A stretch of DNA of 39,521 nucleotides from Deltaproteobacteria bacterium. GTDB taxonomy: Bacteria > Myxococcota > Myxococcia > Myxococcales > 40CM-4-68-19. Below are positions 1 to 8,812 of the stretch, one piece after another (the first letter of the stretch is position 1; the number at the start of each line of letters is the position of its first letter). The notes under the pieces are model-generated. The model had not been told where the DNA came from, made no database searches, and saw only the letters and a program-made list of their open reading frames with translations. The DNA lies in the NCBI GenBank assembly GCA_005879535.1, contig VBKI01000074.1, positions 1 to 39,521 of the forward strand, in the 5' to 3' direction. A program made the translations under genes and the position numbers.

Positions 1-31
1 GCGGTCGACCAAATTCTGACTGCAGCACTGC

Positions 32-1519
32 CTACGGCGGCAGGACCGTTTCGCCGTACGACAGGTACCGATCGACGTGTTGCGCTGCGGATCGACCTTC
101 CTTGATCGCCCACACCACCAATGACTGCCCGCGAGACATGTCTCCTGCCGCGAACACGCCGGGAACGCTGGTCATCCGGGTCTGGTCGGTCCAGACGTTG
201 CCCTTCTCGTCCAGCTTCACCCCGAGCTGCTGCAGGAGCGGCTTCTCCGGCCCGATGAAGCCCATGGCGAGCAGAACCAGGTCCGCGGGGATCACCCGAT
301 CCGTGCCCGGAATCTCCCGCGGTCCGAACCGGCCATCCGGAGTCTTCACCCACTCCACGTCGACCAGCAACAGCTCCTGTACGTTCCGCTTCTCGTCCGC
401 CAGGAACCGCTTCGTCATGACGGAGTAGACGCGCGGGTCCTTCCCCCACATCGCCTTGGCCTCATCCTGCCCGTAATCGAGCCGGTAGATCTTCGGCCAC
501 TGCGGCCATGGATTGTCGGGCTGCCGCACCTCGGGCGGCCGCGGCAGAATCTCGAGCTGCGTGATGCTCCGCGCGCCGTGCCGCATCGCGGTCCCGACGC
601 AGTCCGTCCCGGTATCGCCGCCGCCGATCACGACGACGTGCTTGCCCTTGGCGGAGGTGTATTTTCCGTCCGCGTGCTTCGAATCGAGCAGCGACTTGCT
701 GTTCGCGGTGAGAAACTCCATCGCCGGATAGATGCCGTTCAGGCTTCTTCCTTCGACGGGCAAATCGCGCGCCTGTGTCGCGCCGCCGCAGAGCACCACC
801 GCCTCGTAGTCGCGCAGCAGCTGGTCGGCCGGCAGGTCCTTGCCGACCTCCACCCCCGTGACGAACCGCACGCCCTCCTCCTCCATCAACCCAACCCGCC
901 GGTCCACCAGACGCTTGTCGAGCTTCATGTTCGGGATGCCGTACATGAGCAAGCCGCCGATGCGGTCGCTGCGCTCGAACACGGTCACCTCGTGCCCGGC
1001 GCGATTGAGCTGTGCCGCCGCCGCGAGACCCGCCGGGCCCGATCCCACCACCGCGACCCGCTTGCCGGTGCGAACCGGGGGCGGCTGCGGCTGCACCCAC
1101 CCCTCCGCGAAGGCACGGTCCGCGATGGCCTCCTCGATCATCTTGATGTTCACCGCCGGCAGATCGATCGCCACCGTGCAGCTCCCCTCGCACGGCGCCG
1201 GACAGACCCTGCCCGTGAACTCGGGGAAGTTGTTGGTCTTCGCGAGCCGGATCCAGGCCTCTTTCCACTGCCCGCGCCAGACCAGGTCGTTCCACTCGGG
1301 GATGAAGTTGTTCACCGGGCATCCCGACGCCATTCCGTCGAACAGCTTCCCCGTGTGACAGAAGGGAACCGCGCAGTCCATGCACCGGCCGGCCTGCTCG
1401 CGCAGCGTCTCCTCCGCGAGCGGGAAGTGCATTTCCTCCCAGTCGCGGATGCGCTCGAGATGCGGGCGCTCGTGGACCGGCTCGCGGGCGTAGTCGAGGA
1501 ATCCCGTCGGCTTGCCCAT
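32..1519 (-). CDS. gltD: Glutamate synthase small (beta) subunit
   Basis: This 495-residue protein is the NADPH-oxidising subunit of glutamate synthase, which passes electrons through FAD and Fe-S clusters to the large subunit for glutamate synthesis from glutamine and 2-oxoglutarate. The N-terminal third holds the cysteine clusters CMDCAVPFC, a GCPVNNFIP stretch and CPAPCEGSC, which ligate the [4Fe-4S] centres. An FAD-binding Rossmann motif ([15 protein letters not shown]) follows, then an NADPH motif ([13 protein letters not shown]). Length and domain order are normal for GltD. The start ATG follows the gltB stop codon directly (TAGATG), so the two are co-transcribed and probably translationally coupled. 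The gene looks intact although its partner is broken. If the gltB lesions are real, GltD would have no full-length partner; GltD-like proteins can also serve other oxidoreductases, but nothing here suggests that. Confidence 0.96.
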   Translation of the reverse strand: MGKPTGFLDYAREPVHERPHLERIRDWEEMHFPLAEETLREQAGRCMDCAVPFCHTGKLFDGMASGCPVNNFIPEWNDLVWRGQWKEAWIRLAKTNNFPEFTGRVCPAPCEGSCTVAIDLPAVNIKMIEEAIADRAFAEGWVQPQPPPVRTGKRVAVVGSGPAGLAAAAQLNRAGHEVTVFERSDRIGGLLMYGIPNMKLDKRLVDRRVGLMEEEGVRFVTGVEVGKDLPADQLLRDYEAVVLCGGATQARDLPVEGRSLNGIYPAMEFLTANSKSLLDSKHADGKYTSAKGKHVVVIGGGDTGTDCVGTAMRHGARSITQLEILPRPPEVRQPDNPWPQWPKIYRLDYGQDEAKAMWGKDPRVYSVMTKRFLADEKRNVQELLLVDVEWVKTPDGRFGPREIPGTDRVIPADLVLLAMGFIGPEKPLLQQLGVKLDEKGNVWTDQTRMTSVPGVFAAGDMSRGQSLVVWAIKEGRSAAQHVDRYLSYGETVLPP

Positions 1520-2737
1520 CTAGTTGCCGCCCACCCGCGCTTCGTCCCGCGCGTTCGCTTCGAATGCCGCCATCTCCGCCTGCTCCGCCGAAAGACCCTG
1601 CGCGCGGAACTTCTCCTGCGCGTCGAGCATCCGCCGGTAGTCGTTGGGCAGCACGCGGACGATCTTCGCCGCGTTTTCTCCCCAGCGCTCCAGCACCCTG
1701 CGGGCCAGCGCGCTCCCGGTGAAGTCGCGGTGCCGCTCGATCATTCTTCGAACCACCGTCAGCTCCGACTCGGTGGCGGCACCGAGCTGGACCATCTGCG
1801 GGTTGCAGCGGCTGGCGAAACGGCCGTCGGCATCCAACACGTAAGCGACGCCGCCCGACATCCCGGCTGCGAAGTTCCGCCCGGTAGGACCGAGCACCAC
1901 CACGCGGCCGCCGGTCATGTACTCGCAGCCGTGGTCGCCCACGGCCTCGACTACCGCATCGATCCCGGAGTTGCGCACGCAGAACCGCTCGCCGGCGACG
2001 CCGCGGATGTACGCTTCTCCCGACGTGGCGCCGTAGAACGCGACGTTGCCGATGATGATGTTCTCCTCCGGCACGAATCGCGCGCCCTCGGGCGGGAAGA
2101 CGATGATGCGTCCGCCGCTCAGGCCCTTGCCGATGTAGTCGTTCGCGTCGCCCTCGAGCAGAAGAGTCATCCCGCGAGGGATGAACGCGCCGAACGACTG
2201 GCCCGCGGAGCCCTTGAAATGAAAGTGGATGGTGTCGTCGGGCAAGCCCTCGGGCCCGTAACGCCGCGTCACCTCGCTCCCGGTCATCGTACCGACCACG
2301 CGGTTGGTGTTGCGGATGGGCAGCATGGCGCGCACCGGCGTCTTCGCGTCCAGCGCTGGCTTCGCCAGCTCCAGCAGTGTCGTTCCGTCGAGCGACTTCT
2401 CCAGAGCGTGGTCCTGCGGCTGCCGGCAGGTGCGGCCGTAATGCTTGGGGACCGTGGGCTTGAAGAGGATCCGGCTGAAGTCGACGTTCCGCGCCTTCCA
2501 GTGATCGACCGCTCGGCGCATCTCGATGCGCTCCGACCGCCCGACCATCTCCTCGACGGTGCGGAAGCCCAGCTCCGCCATGTACTCGCGCACTTCCTGG
2601 GCGATGAAGCGCATGAAGTTCACCACGTGCTCGGGCTTTCCGGCGAACTTGGCGCGCAGCCGCGGATCCTGGGTGGCGATCCCGACCGGACAGGTATTGA
2701 GGTGGCAGGCGCGCATCATGATGCAGCCCAACGCCAC
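1520..2737 (-). CDS. gltB: gltB 3' fragment: Fe-S loop and C-terminal beta-helix domain
   Basis: This is the last open piece of the broken gltB, 405 codons from a GTG at 2737. Homologous sequence in the same frame continues upstream to 2770 ([12 protein letters not shown]), so the GTG is just the first usable codon and probably not a real start. It contains the cysteine loop for the [3Fe-4S] cluster ([19 protein letters not shown]) and the glycine-rich right-handed beta-helix domain typical of the GltB C-terminus ([15 protein letters not shown]-type repeats, here [16 protein letters not shown]). It ends directly at the gltD start. The fragment lacks the flavin-binding core and is not expected to be active alone. 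Confidence 0.75.
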   Translation of the reverse strand: MALGCIMMRACHLNTCPVGIATQDPRLRAKFAGKPEHVVNFMRFIAQEVREYMAELGFRTVEEMVGRSERIEMRRAVDHWKARNVDFSRILFKPTVPKHYGRTCRQPQDHALEKSLDGTTLLELAKPALDAKTPVRAMLPIRNTNRVVGTMTGSEVTRRYGPEGLPDDTIHFHFKGSAGQSFGAFIPRGMTLLLEGDANDYIGKGLSGGRIIVFPPEGARFVPEENIIIGNVAFYGATSGEAYIRGVAGERFCVRNSGIDAVVEAVGDHGCEYMTGGRVVVLGPTGRNFAAGMSGGVAYVLDADGRFASRCNPQMVQLGAATESELTVVRRMIERHRDFTGSALARRVLERWGENAAKIVRVLPNDYRRMLDAQEKFRAQGLSAEQAEMAAFEANARDEARVGGN

Positions 2738-2770
2738 CAGCGGGGCGGTGGCGAAGCCGAACTCCTCGGC

Positions 2771-2774
2771 TAAT
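2771..2774 (-). other. gltB lesion 2: frame-shifting deletion
   Basis: Here the downstream frame ends in LNDLRSR (Arg codon 2777-2775) and the original frame resumes at [15 protein letters not shown] (Ala codon 2770-2768), with four bases between. Intact GltB has about 21 residues in this place, including the TDGQLKTGRDV flavin-site segment. About 62 nt appear to be missing. With the roughly 34 nt of lesion 1 the total is a multiple of three, which is why the outer pieces share one frame. Confidence 0.7.
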
Positions 2775-3214
2775 GCGGCTGCGCAGGTCGTTCAGGACCA
2801 GCACTTGATGGGTCTCGGCGAGGCCCAGCTCCCAGGGAATGCCGGCGTGCTTGATCGACGTCAGCGGGGAGGCGCCGGTGCCGCCGTCATGACCGGAGAT
2901 CAGCACCACGTCGGCGTGCGCCTTGGCGACGCCGGCGGCGATGGTCCCGACCCCCAGCTCCGCCACCAGCTTCACACTGATGCGGGCGTCCCTGTTCGCG
3001 TTCTTCAGGTCGTGGATCAGCTCCTTGAGATCCTCGATGGAGTAGATGTCGTGGTGCGGCGGCGGCGAGATCAGTCCCACGCCGGGAGTGGCGTGGCGCA
3101 CTTTCGCGATCCACGGATAGACCTTGGCGCCAGGAAGCTGGCCCCCTTCCCCGGGCTTGGCGCCGTGCACGATCTTGATCTGCTGCCCGCGGGCGTTGAC
3201 CAGGTAGTAGTTCG

Positions 3215-6073
3215 TCACGCCGAAGCTTCCAACTGGTACCGGGCAGGATCCTCGCCGCCTTCGCCGGTATTCGACTTGCCGCCGATGCGGTTCATGGCCA
3301 CGGCGAGCATCTCGTGCGCTTCCTTGGAGATGGAGCCGTAGCTCATCGCGCCCGTCTTGAAGCGGCGCATGATCGACTCGACCGGCTCGACCTCGTCGAG
3401 GCGCACCGGCTTGGTGGCGGTGCGGAAGTCCATCAAGCCGCGCAGCGTGCAGAGCTGCTTCGACTGATCGTCGACCAGCGCCGAGTACTCCTGGAAGGCG
3501 CGGTAGCTTCCCGTCCGGCAGGCGTGCTGCAGCTTGTGGATGGTCTCCGGATTCACCAGGTGGAACTCGCCTCCGGAGCGGTACTGGTACTCGCCGCCCG
3601 CGGGGAGGCTGGTGTGCACGATGGGCCGCTTGGGCGGAAAGCCGCGCTCGTGGCGCATCCGCGCTTCCTTGGCGACGACGTCGATGCCGACTCCGCCCAC
3701 GCGCGACGCCGTCCAGGTGAAGTACTCGTCGACGAAGTCCTGCGAGAGCCCGATCGCCTCGAAGACCTGCGCGCCGTGGTAGCTCTGCACGGTGCTGATC
3801 CCCATCTTGGAGATCACCTTCACCATCCCCTTGGCGACCGCCTTCAGGTACTTCTTCTCCGCGTCGGCGGCGGGACCCGGGATCAGGCCCTGCTTCACCT
3901 GATCGTGCACGGTCTCCATCGCCAGGTACGGGTTCACCGCGCTGGCGCCGTACCCGATGAGCAGCGCGAAGTGATGCACCTCGCGCGGCTCCCCGCTCTC
4001 CACGATCAACGAGCAGCGCGTCCGCGTTCCCTCGCGGATCAGGTGGTGGTGCAGCGCGGACACCGCCAGCAGCGAGGGAATCGGCGCCGCCTCCGCGTCG
4101 TGGCCGCGATCCGAGAGCACCAGCAGATTGAACCCTTCCGCGACGCACTCGGAAGCCTTCCAGCGCAGGTCCTCGAGCGCGCTGCGCAGCGCCGCTCCGT
4201 CGCCGCTGGGCTTGAACAGGGTGGGAAGCTTGACCGCCTTGAACCCGTGCGTCCCAGGGCCGCCGTCGAGCGCGCGGATCCTCGCCAGCTCGTCGTTGGT
4301 GAGGATGGGAGAAGGCAGCGCGAGCTGGCGGCACGACTCCGGCCCGGGCTCTAGCAGATTGCCCTCGGGTCCGATCGACGTCTCCGACGACATGATGATC
4401 TCTTCGCGGATCGCGTCGACGGGCGGATTGGTGACCTGCGCGAAGAGCTGCTTGAAGTAGTTGAAGAGGAGTTGCGGTCGCTCGGACAACACGGCGAGTG
4501 GCGTGTCGGTCCCCATCGAACCCACGGCCTCGTTGCCCGTGGTCGCCATGGGCGTGATCAAGAGCTTCACGTCCTCGGACGTGTACCCGAAGACCTCCTG
4601 CCGGCGAATGACGGTCTCGCGATCGGGATGGATCGGTCGCACCGGCGTCGGCAGATCCTGGATGCGGACCATCGATTTGCGCAGCCATTCGCCGTAGGGC
4701 GCCTGCCGCGCGATACGCTCCTTGAGCTCCTCGTCGGAGACGATGCGCTGCTGCTCGGTGTCGACGAGGAAGATGCGGCCCGGCGGCAGCCGCCCCTTCT
4801 CCAGCACTTTCTCGGCGGGGATGTCGAGGACGCCGACTTCGGAGGACATCACCACCAGGTCGTCGGTCGTGACGTAGTAACGCGAGGGCCGCAGGCCATT
4901 GCGATCGAGCACGGCGCCCACGCGAACGCCGTCGGTGAATGCGATGGAAGCCGGCCCGTCCCAGGGCTCCATCAGGCATGAATGGAACTCGTAGAACGCC
5001 TTCCGTTCGGCGCTCATCGTCTCGTCCCGCACGTACGGCTCGGGCACCATCATCATCATCGCGTGCGGCAGCTCGCGGCCGGCGAGCGTGAGCAGCTCGA
5101 GGACGTTGTCGAACATCGCCGAGTCGGAACCCTCGGTGTCGACGACGGTGAGGATCTTCTTCAGGTCGCTGCCAAAGAGCCGGGACTGCATCATCGACTG
5201 GCGCGCGTGCATCCAGTTGATGTTGCCGCGGAGCGTGTTGATCTCGCCGTTGTGCGAGATGTACCGATACGGGTGCGCTCGCCCCCAGGAAGGGAACGTG
5301 TTGGTGGAGAACCGCGAGTGCACCATCGAGATGGCCGACGAGACGGCGGAATCCTGCAGGTCCAGATAGAACCGCCGCAACTGCCCGGCGTTGAGCATCC
5401 CCTTGTAGACGATGGTCTTGGAGCTGAGGCTGGGAATGTAGAAGTAGCCGCGTCCAGGGATGGCGGACCGCGAGACCTTCTTCTCCAGGAGCCGCCGGAT
5501 CACGTACAGCTTGCGCTCGAACGCCGCATCGGCCTCCGATGCTCCGCGCGTTCGCGCTCCGCCCGTCGCCGGCGAAGCCGGCTCCTCCTCGATGTCCGCG
5601 GCGCGCCCGATGAAGACTTGCCTGATCACCGGCTGGCTCGCCTTCGCCGACCCCCCGAGCGTCGAGTTGTCGGTCGGGACGTCGCGCCAGCCGAGGAGCT
5701 GCTGGCCCTCGTCGCGGATGGTCTCGTCGAACAGCCGGTAGATGGCCTCGCGGCCCGGCTCGCTGGGAGGCAGGAACACCATCCCGACGCCGTACCTGCC
5801 GCGCCCCGGCAACCCAAGACCGAGCTTGCCGCATTCCGCGGCCAGGAAGGCGTGCGGCGTCTGCAGCAGGATGCCGGCGCCGTCGCCGGTCTCCTTCTCC
5901 GCTCCCGTCGCGCCGCGGTGCTCGAGGTTGCAGAGGACCTCGAGCGACTTCACGACGATGTCGTGCGAAGGCCGGCCCTTGATGTCGACGACGAACCCGA
6001 AGCCACACGAGTCGTGCTCGAGCGCCGGATCGTACAGGCCTTGCGCGGGAGGAAGCCCTGCTTCTGCTGCCAT
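3215..6073 (-). CDS. gltB: gltB 5' fragment: glutamine amidotransferase and central domains
   Basis: This is the first open piece of the broken gltB, 952 codons. It starts with a short propeptide ending before Cys23, the N-terminal nucleophile that hydrolyses glutamine. Conserved Ntn-amidotransferase motifs follow ([23 protein letters not shown]), then the central domain and the first part of the FMN synthase domain ([33 protein letters not shown]). The frame ends at a TGA at 3215-3217, a few codons after the conserved PARY motif, because the following segment is missing. If expressed as it stands, the product could be a glutaminase-like fragment without the FMN and iron-sulphur centres. It would not make glutamate. 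See the full-length entry for the lesions. Confidence 0.8.
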   Translation of the reverse strand: MAAEAGLPPAQGLYDPALEHDSCGFGFVVDIKGRPSHDIVVKSLEVLCNLEHRGATGAEKETGDGAGILLQTPHAFLAAECGKLGLGLPGRGRYGVGMVFLPPSEPGREAIYRLFDETIRDEGQQLLGWRDVPTDNSTLGGSAKASQPVIRQVFIGRAADIEEEPASPATGGARTRGASEADAAFERKLYVIRRLLEKKVSRSAIPGRGYFYIPSLSSKTIVYKGMLNAGQLRRFYLDLQDSAVSSAISMVHSRFSTNTFPSWGRAHPYRYISHNGEINTLRGNINWMHARQSMMQSRLFGSDLKKILTVVDTEGSDSAMFDNVLELLTLAGRELPHAMMMMVPEPYVRDETMSAERKAFYEFHSCLMEPWDGPASIAFTDGVRVGAVLDRNGLRPSRYYVTTDDLVVMSSEVGVLDIPAEKVLEKGRLPPGRIFLVDTEQQRIVSDEELKERIARQAPYGEWLRKSMVRIQDLPTPVRPIHPDRETVIRRQEVFGYTSEDVKLLITPMATTGNEAVGSMGTDTPLAVLSERPQLLFNYFKQLFAQVTNPPVDAIREEIIMSSETSIGPEGNLLEPGPESCRQLALPSPILTNDELARIRALDGGPGTHGFKAVKLPTLFKPSGDGAALRSALEDLRWKASECVAEGFNLLVLSDRGHDAEAAPIPSLLAVSALHHHLIREGTRTRCSLIVESGEPREVHHFALLIGYGASAVNPYLAMETVHDQVKQGLIPGPAADAEKKYLKAVAKGMVKVISKMGISTVQSYHGAQVFEAIGLSQDFVDEYFTWTASRVGGVGIDVVAKEARMRHERGFPPKRPIVHTSLPAGGEYQYRSGGEFHLVNPETIHKLQHACRTGSYRAFQEYSALVDDQSKQLCTLRGLMDFRTATKPVRLDEVEPVESIMRRFKTGAMSYGSISKEAHEMLAVAMNRIGGKSNTGEGGEDPARYQLEASA
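3225..3235 (-). other. gltB lesion 1: frame-shifting deletion
   Basis: On the minus strand the reading frame passes from ...DPARYQ (Gln codon at 3235-3233) to [11 protein letters not shown] (Phe codon at 3224-3222) with only 8 nt between. In E. coli GltB, as I recall it, about 14-15 residues including a KQVASGRFGV motif lie between ARY and FGVT. About 34 nt therefore appear to be missing and the frame shifts. The inner residues VGS before FGVT, in the downstream frame, resemble the end of the lost motif. Confidence 0.7.
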
Positions 6074-6374
6074 GTTCATCCCTTGTACGGGGCATCGGAA
6101 ACCCCGAAATTCATAGTTCAACGCAGCGGGGCGCTGAACGCAACGTGATTCTGCCGCGCTGCGGCAATGCCCCCGCGAGACTCAGACAAAAACGTCGGAA
6201 TCACCGGCCGCTGAACGGTGCAGTGACCGCCGATGTGGCGGCGTCAGCCGTCCCGATGCGGCGGAACGAGCCGTCCAGCTTCTCGCGCCCGAGCAGCGCC
6301 CGGTCAACCCCTTGCGCTTGCATCCAGGTAGCCAGCCGTGCTTTTTCCTGCAGCCCCATCCTTGGAGAATTCGC
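6074..6374. other. Intergenic region between divergent gltB and the Asp-box lipoprotein gene
   Basis: About 300 bases lie between the two divergent starts and must hold both promoters, but I cannot point to clear -35/-10 pairs. A small perfect inverted repeat, TGCCGC-GCT-GCGGCA, lies at 6152-6166. The element GCTGAACG occurs at about 6133 and again at about 6210, and GTTCAACGCA lies just beside the first copy. Such repeats could bind a nitrogen or amino-acid regulator of gltBD, but the match to any known operator is not evident. Near the right end TTGGAGAA (6362-6369) is the ribosome binding site for the gene at 6375. No convincing small gene is present. Confidence 0.4.
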
Positions 6375-7817
6375 ATGCCCCGCCGCATTGCGCTCGCGTT
6401 CGTCGTCGCCGCCGTGGCCTGCTCGGGAGACCTCCCGTCGCTCTCGACGCAGCAGGAGGACATCACCGTCTCGAAGGTCGTGGACGTCAGCCAGGACGAG
6501 CTGTCGGAGAACGAGACGCCCATCGCCGTCAATCCGACCGATCCGCAGAACCTCATCACCGGCGCGAACGATTGGAACTACAACGACGGCTGCGCGATGA
6601 ACGCGAGCTTCGACGGCGGTAAGAGCTGGACGCCGGCGCTGCCCAACGGCTACTTGCCTGGGGTGACGAAGTTCACCAACGACCCCGCGGTGCCAGGAAC
6701 GGGCATGTACGACGCGGGCGGAGACCCGCAGATCGCCTTTGGCCCCGACGGAACCGCCTACTACGTCTGCCAGGCCTTCAATTTCTTCCCGCCGTTTGAA
6801 ATTGCGCTGCTCGTCTCGCGCTCCTCCGACGGCGGCAGGACTTGGCTGGACGGCGTCAGCGAGAAGCTCGCCAAGGTGAACGCCTGGCAGGGCAACGGCA
6901 AGGAGAAGGGCTCAAACGGTCAGTTCGCCGACCACGAGTCCATCCATGTGGATACGCATCCGGGCAGCCCGTACTACGGGTCGGTCTACGTGACCTGGGT
7001 GCAGTTCAACGGCAACGTGCACTCGCCGGTCTATGTCTCGTACTCGCGCGACGGCGCACGGAACTTCACTGCGCCGATCAAGGTGACCTCTGGCAACATC
7101 CGGAACAACCAGGATGCGCGCATGGTCTCCGCGCCCGATGGCACCCTCCATCTCACTTTCGACAACGGCCTGCAGGGCCACAAGGGACTCGCGTTCTTCA
7201 CAACCAGGTCGACCGACGGAGGCAACACCTGGAGCGATGCGGTGGAATTCGCGCTCCTGGCGAATCCGGTCTGCACCTTCCCGCCGTACTGCTTCAACAT
7301 CGCCGGGCTGCCCTTCCGGTCGGGCGGAACGTACGCGGCCCCCGCCTTCGATCCGGTGCGCAATCGACTGGTAGCGATCTGGCCCGACATCGTCGGACAG
7401 TACGCGCAGATCTACATGTCGTGGGCGCCGGCGAGCGATCTGAGCCGCTGGTCGACCCCGGTGGCCATCGCGCCAGCCGCGGGTGACAGATTCCAGAACG
7501 AGCTCACCATCGCCCCCAACGGCCGCTACGACGTGTCGTTCTACGACCGCAGCTACACGAAGAATGCGCAGGTGGACGTCACCTACGCGCAGAGCCTCGA
7601 CGCCGGCGTCACGTGGGCGACGCGCAGGGTGTCTCAGAAGAGCTTCGATCCCGGGGTTTGGGGCGTGCCCAGCTCGAACGCGCAGGGTTTCCGGCCGTTC
7701 ATCGGCGACTACAACGGGCAGTACTCGACGAACTCGTCCGTCGGCATCGCGTGGACCGGAGTGTCGGCGCCAGCGCCGCTGAACCTGGACATCGATTTCG
7801 CGGCGGTCACGCCTTGA
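6375..7817 (+). CDS. Lipoprotein with sialidase-like Asp-box (BNR) repeats
   Basis: The product is a 480-residue exported protein built as a beta-propeller. The ATG at 6375 is chosen because TTGGAGAA lies 5 nt upstream and the protein then begins with a classical lipoprotein signal (MPRRIALAFVVAAVACSG, lipobox AVAC). At least four Asp-box motifs (S-x-D-x-G-x-T-W type) are visible: ASFDGGKSW, SRSSDGGRTW, TRSTDGGNTW and SLDAGVTW. Asp-boxes occur in sialidases and in many other surface propellers. I do not see the full arginine triad of a true exo-sialidase, so the substrate is unknown. The gene stands alone on the plus strand and ends 11 bp from the convergent PanE-like gene. Confidence 0.8.
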   Translation: MPRRIALAFVVAAVACSGDLPSLSTQQEDITVSKVVDVSQDELSENETPIAVNPTDPQNLITGANDWNYNDGCAMNASFDGGKSWTPALPNGYLPGVTKFTNDPAVPGTGMYDAGGDPQIAFGPDGTAYYVCQAFNFFPPFEIALLVSRSSDGGRTWLDGVSEKLAKVNAWQGNGKEKGSNGQFADHESIHVDTHPGSPYYGSVYVTWVQFNGNVHSPVYVSYSRDGARNFTAPIKVTSGNIRNNQDARMVSAPDGTLHLTFDNGLQGHKGLAFFTTRSTDGGNTWSDAVEFALLANPVCTFPPYCFNIAGLPFRSGGTYAAPAFDPVRNRLVAIWPDIVGQYAQIYMSWAPASDLSRWSTPVAIAPAAGDRFQNELTIAPNGRYDVSFYDRSYTKNAQVDVTYAQSLDAGVTWATRRVSQKSFDPGVWGVPSSNAQGFRPFIGDYNGQYSTNSSVGIAWTGVSAPAPLNLDIDFAAVTP

Positions 7818-7828
7818 TTTGAGTCCCG

Positions 7829-8812
7829 TCACGCCGACGGCGACGCTGCGGCGCGCGCAAGCTGGCGCACGAGCGCGAGCACCGACTCGCACGTCGGCAC
7901 CGGGACTGCGGTCAGGCGCGCCATCTCGACTACCGCCCCCAAGAGGGCGTCGATCTCCATGGGCCGCCCGCGCTCCAGGTCCACCAGCGTTGACGGCTTG
8001 TGAGACCCGACCTCCGCCGCCCCCGCGATCCGCGCGTCGACGTCCAGCGGAAGCTTCACGCCGACCTTCTCGGCGACGCCCTGCGCTTCCACCATCATCG
8101 TCCGCGCCAGCGCCCGGGTCTCGGGGTTGGCGATCACGGCATCGAGCGGCGACCGCGTGAGCGCGCAGATCATGTTGAACGAGAGGTTCCCCCAGAGCTT
8201 CACCCACAGGTTCTCGCGAATGCGCGGCCGCACCGGCGCCCGCAGACCCGCCTTGATCATGAGCTGCGAGAACACCTGCGCCCGCTCGCTCTTCGAGCCG
8301 TCGGGCTCGCCGAGATCGAATCGGTTCGAATAGGTGTGCTCGATCACGCCGGGCGCGACCAGGTCGGTCGCAGGGTAGACGATGCAGCCGACGACGCGCG
8401 GCGGCGGCAACAGGTCCCAGAGCTTTCCGTCCGGATCGACGCTCTGCAGGCGCGTGTTCTCGTACCGCCCGCCCGATTTGTAGAAGTACCACCAGGGGAC
8501 GCCGTTGATCGCCGGCACCAAGGTGGTTTGCTTGCCGATCAGGTGCTGGATCGAGGGCGCAGCCGCCGGCAGCGAGTGCGCCTTCACCGCGATGACGACG
8601 AAGTCCTGCGCTCCGAGCTCGCGGGCGTCGTCGGTGCACCGCGGTCGCACGACGATGGTCTCGCCGCCGCTGCGGAGGGTCAGCCCATTCGCCTTCATCG
8701 CCGCCAGATGCGGACCGCGTGCGACGCAGCTCACGTCCGCCTCGCCGGCGCTCGCCAACTTCGCCGCCACGTAGCCGCCGATGGCGCCGGCGCCAAAGAC
8801 GCAGACGTTCAT
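7829..8812 (-). CDS. 2-dehydropantoate 2-reductase (PanE/ApbA) family protein
   Basis: This 327-residue NADPH-dependent reductase has the N-terminal Rossmann motif MNVCVFGAGAIGGYVAAKL. It also has the family signatures VVIAVKAHSLPAA, the NGVPWW loop and the NLWVKLWGNLSFN helix, which carries the conserved catalytic lysine region. Family members reduce ketopantoate to pantoate in CoA biosynthesis, but many paralogues act on other 2-keto acids. Its start overlaps the stop of the upstream acyl-CoA ligase by four bases (ATGA), making it the last gene of the PHA operon. No other pantothenate gene is nearby, so a role in 2-oxo/2-hydroxy acid metabolism linked to this operon is as likely as pantoate synthesis. 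That is inference. Confidence 0.85.
   Translation of the reverse strand: MNVCVFGAGAIGGYVAAKLASAGEADVSCVARGPHLAAMKANGLTLRSGGETIVVRPRCTDDARELGAQDFVVIAVKAHSLPAAAPSIQHLIGKQTTLVPAINGVPWWYFYKSGGRYENTRLQSVDPDGKLWDLLPPPRVVGCIVYPATDLVAPGVIEHTYSNRFDLGEPDGSKSERAQVFSQLMIKAGLRAPVRPRIRENLWVKLWGNLSFNMICALTRSPLDAVIANPETRALARTMMVEAQGVAEKVGVKLPLDVDARIAGAAEVGSHKPSTLVDLERGRPMEIDALLGAVVEMARLTAVPVPTCESVLALVRQLARAAASPSA

Larger units (their letters stand above)
1520..6073 (-). pseudogene. gltB: Glutamate synthase large subunit, interrupted by two deletions
   Basis: The locus encodes an almost complete GltB, but in three pieces that change reading frame twice. Piece one (6073 to about 3235) has the amidotransferase domain with nucleophile Cys23 in the DSCGFGF motif, the central domain and the start of the FMN domain. 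Piece two (about 3224 to 2775, shifted frame) carries [35 protein letters not shown] and [14 protein letters not shown]. Piece three (2770 to 1520, original frame) has the [3Fe-4S] cysteines ([13 protein letters not shown]) and the C-terminal beta-helix domain. At each switch a conserved segment is missing, not merely one base. Reading through the first switch gives a stop at 3215. The rest is perfectly conserved, so this is either a very recent inactivation or an assembly error. The ATG at 6073 is preferred because AAGGG lies 6 nt upstream; the ATG at 6079 touches the same AAGGG with no spacing. Confidence 0.85.

Noticed and set aside
578-2773. A 731-codon plus-strand frame over gltBD
   Set aside because: It is antisense to well-conserved Fe-S and flavin protein motifs, with shadow-type composition and no ribosome binding site.
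462-6095. A 1877-codon open frame on the minus strand across gltB and gltD
   Set aside because: Most of it is an Arg/Pro/Ala-rich out-of-frame shadow caused by high GC. Only about 2775-3224 is real protein sequence, and that is the frame-shifted middle of gltB.
6152-6166. Inverted repeat TGCCGC-GCT-GCGGCA upstream of gltB as a nitrogen-regulator site
   Set aside because: It is short, GC-rich, expected at this base composition, and does not match an NtrC, Lrp or GltC operator I know.
6375-7817. True exo-alpha-sialidase
   Set aside because: Asp-boxes are present, but the arginine triad and catalytic Tyr/Glu pair of sialidases are not evident, so only a sialidase-like propeller is claimed.
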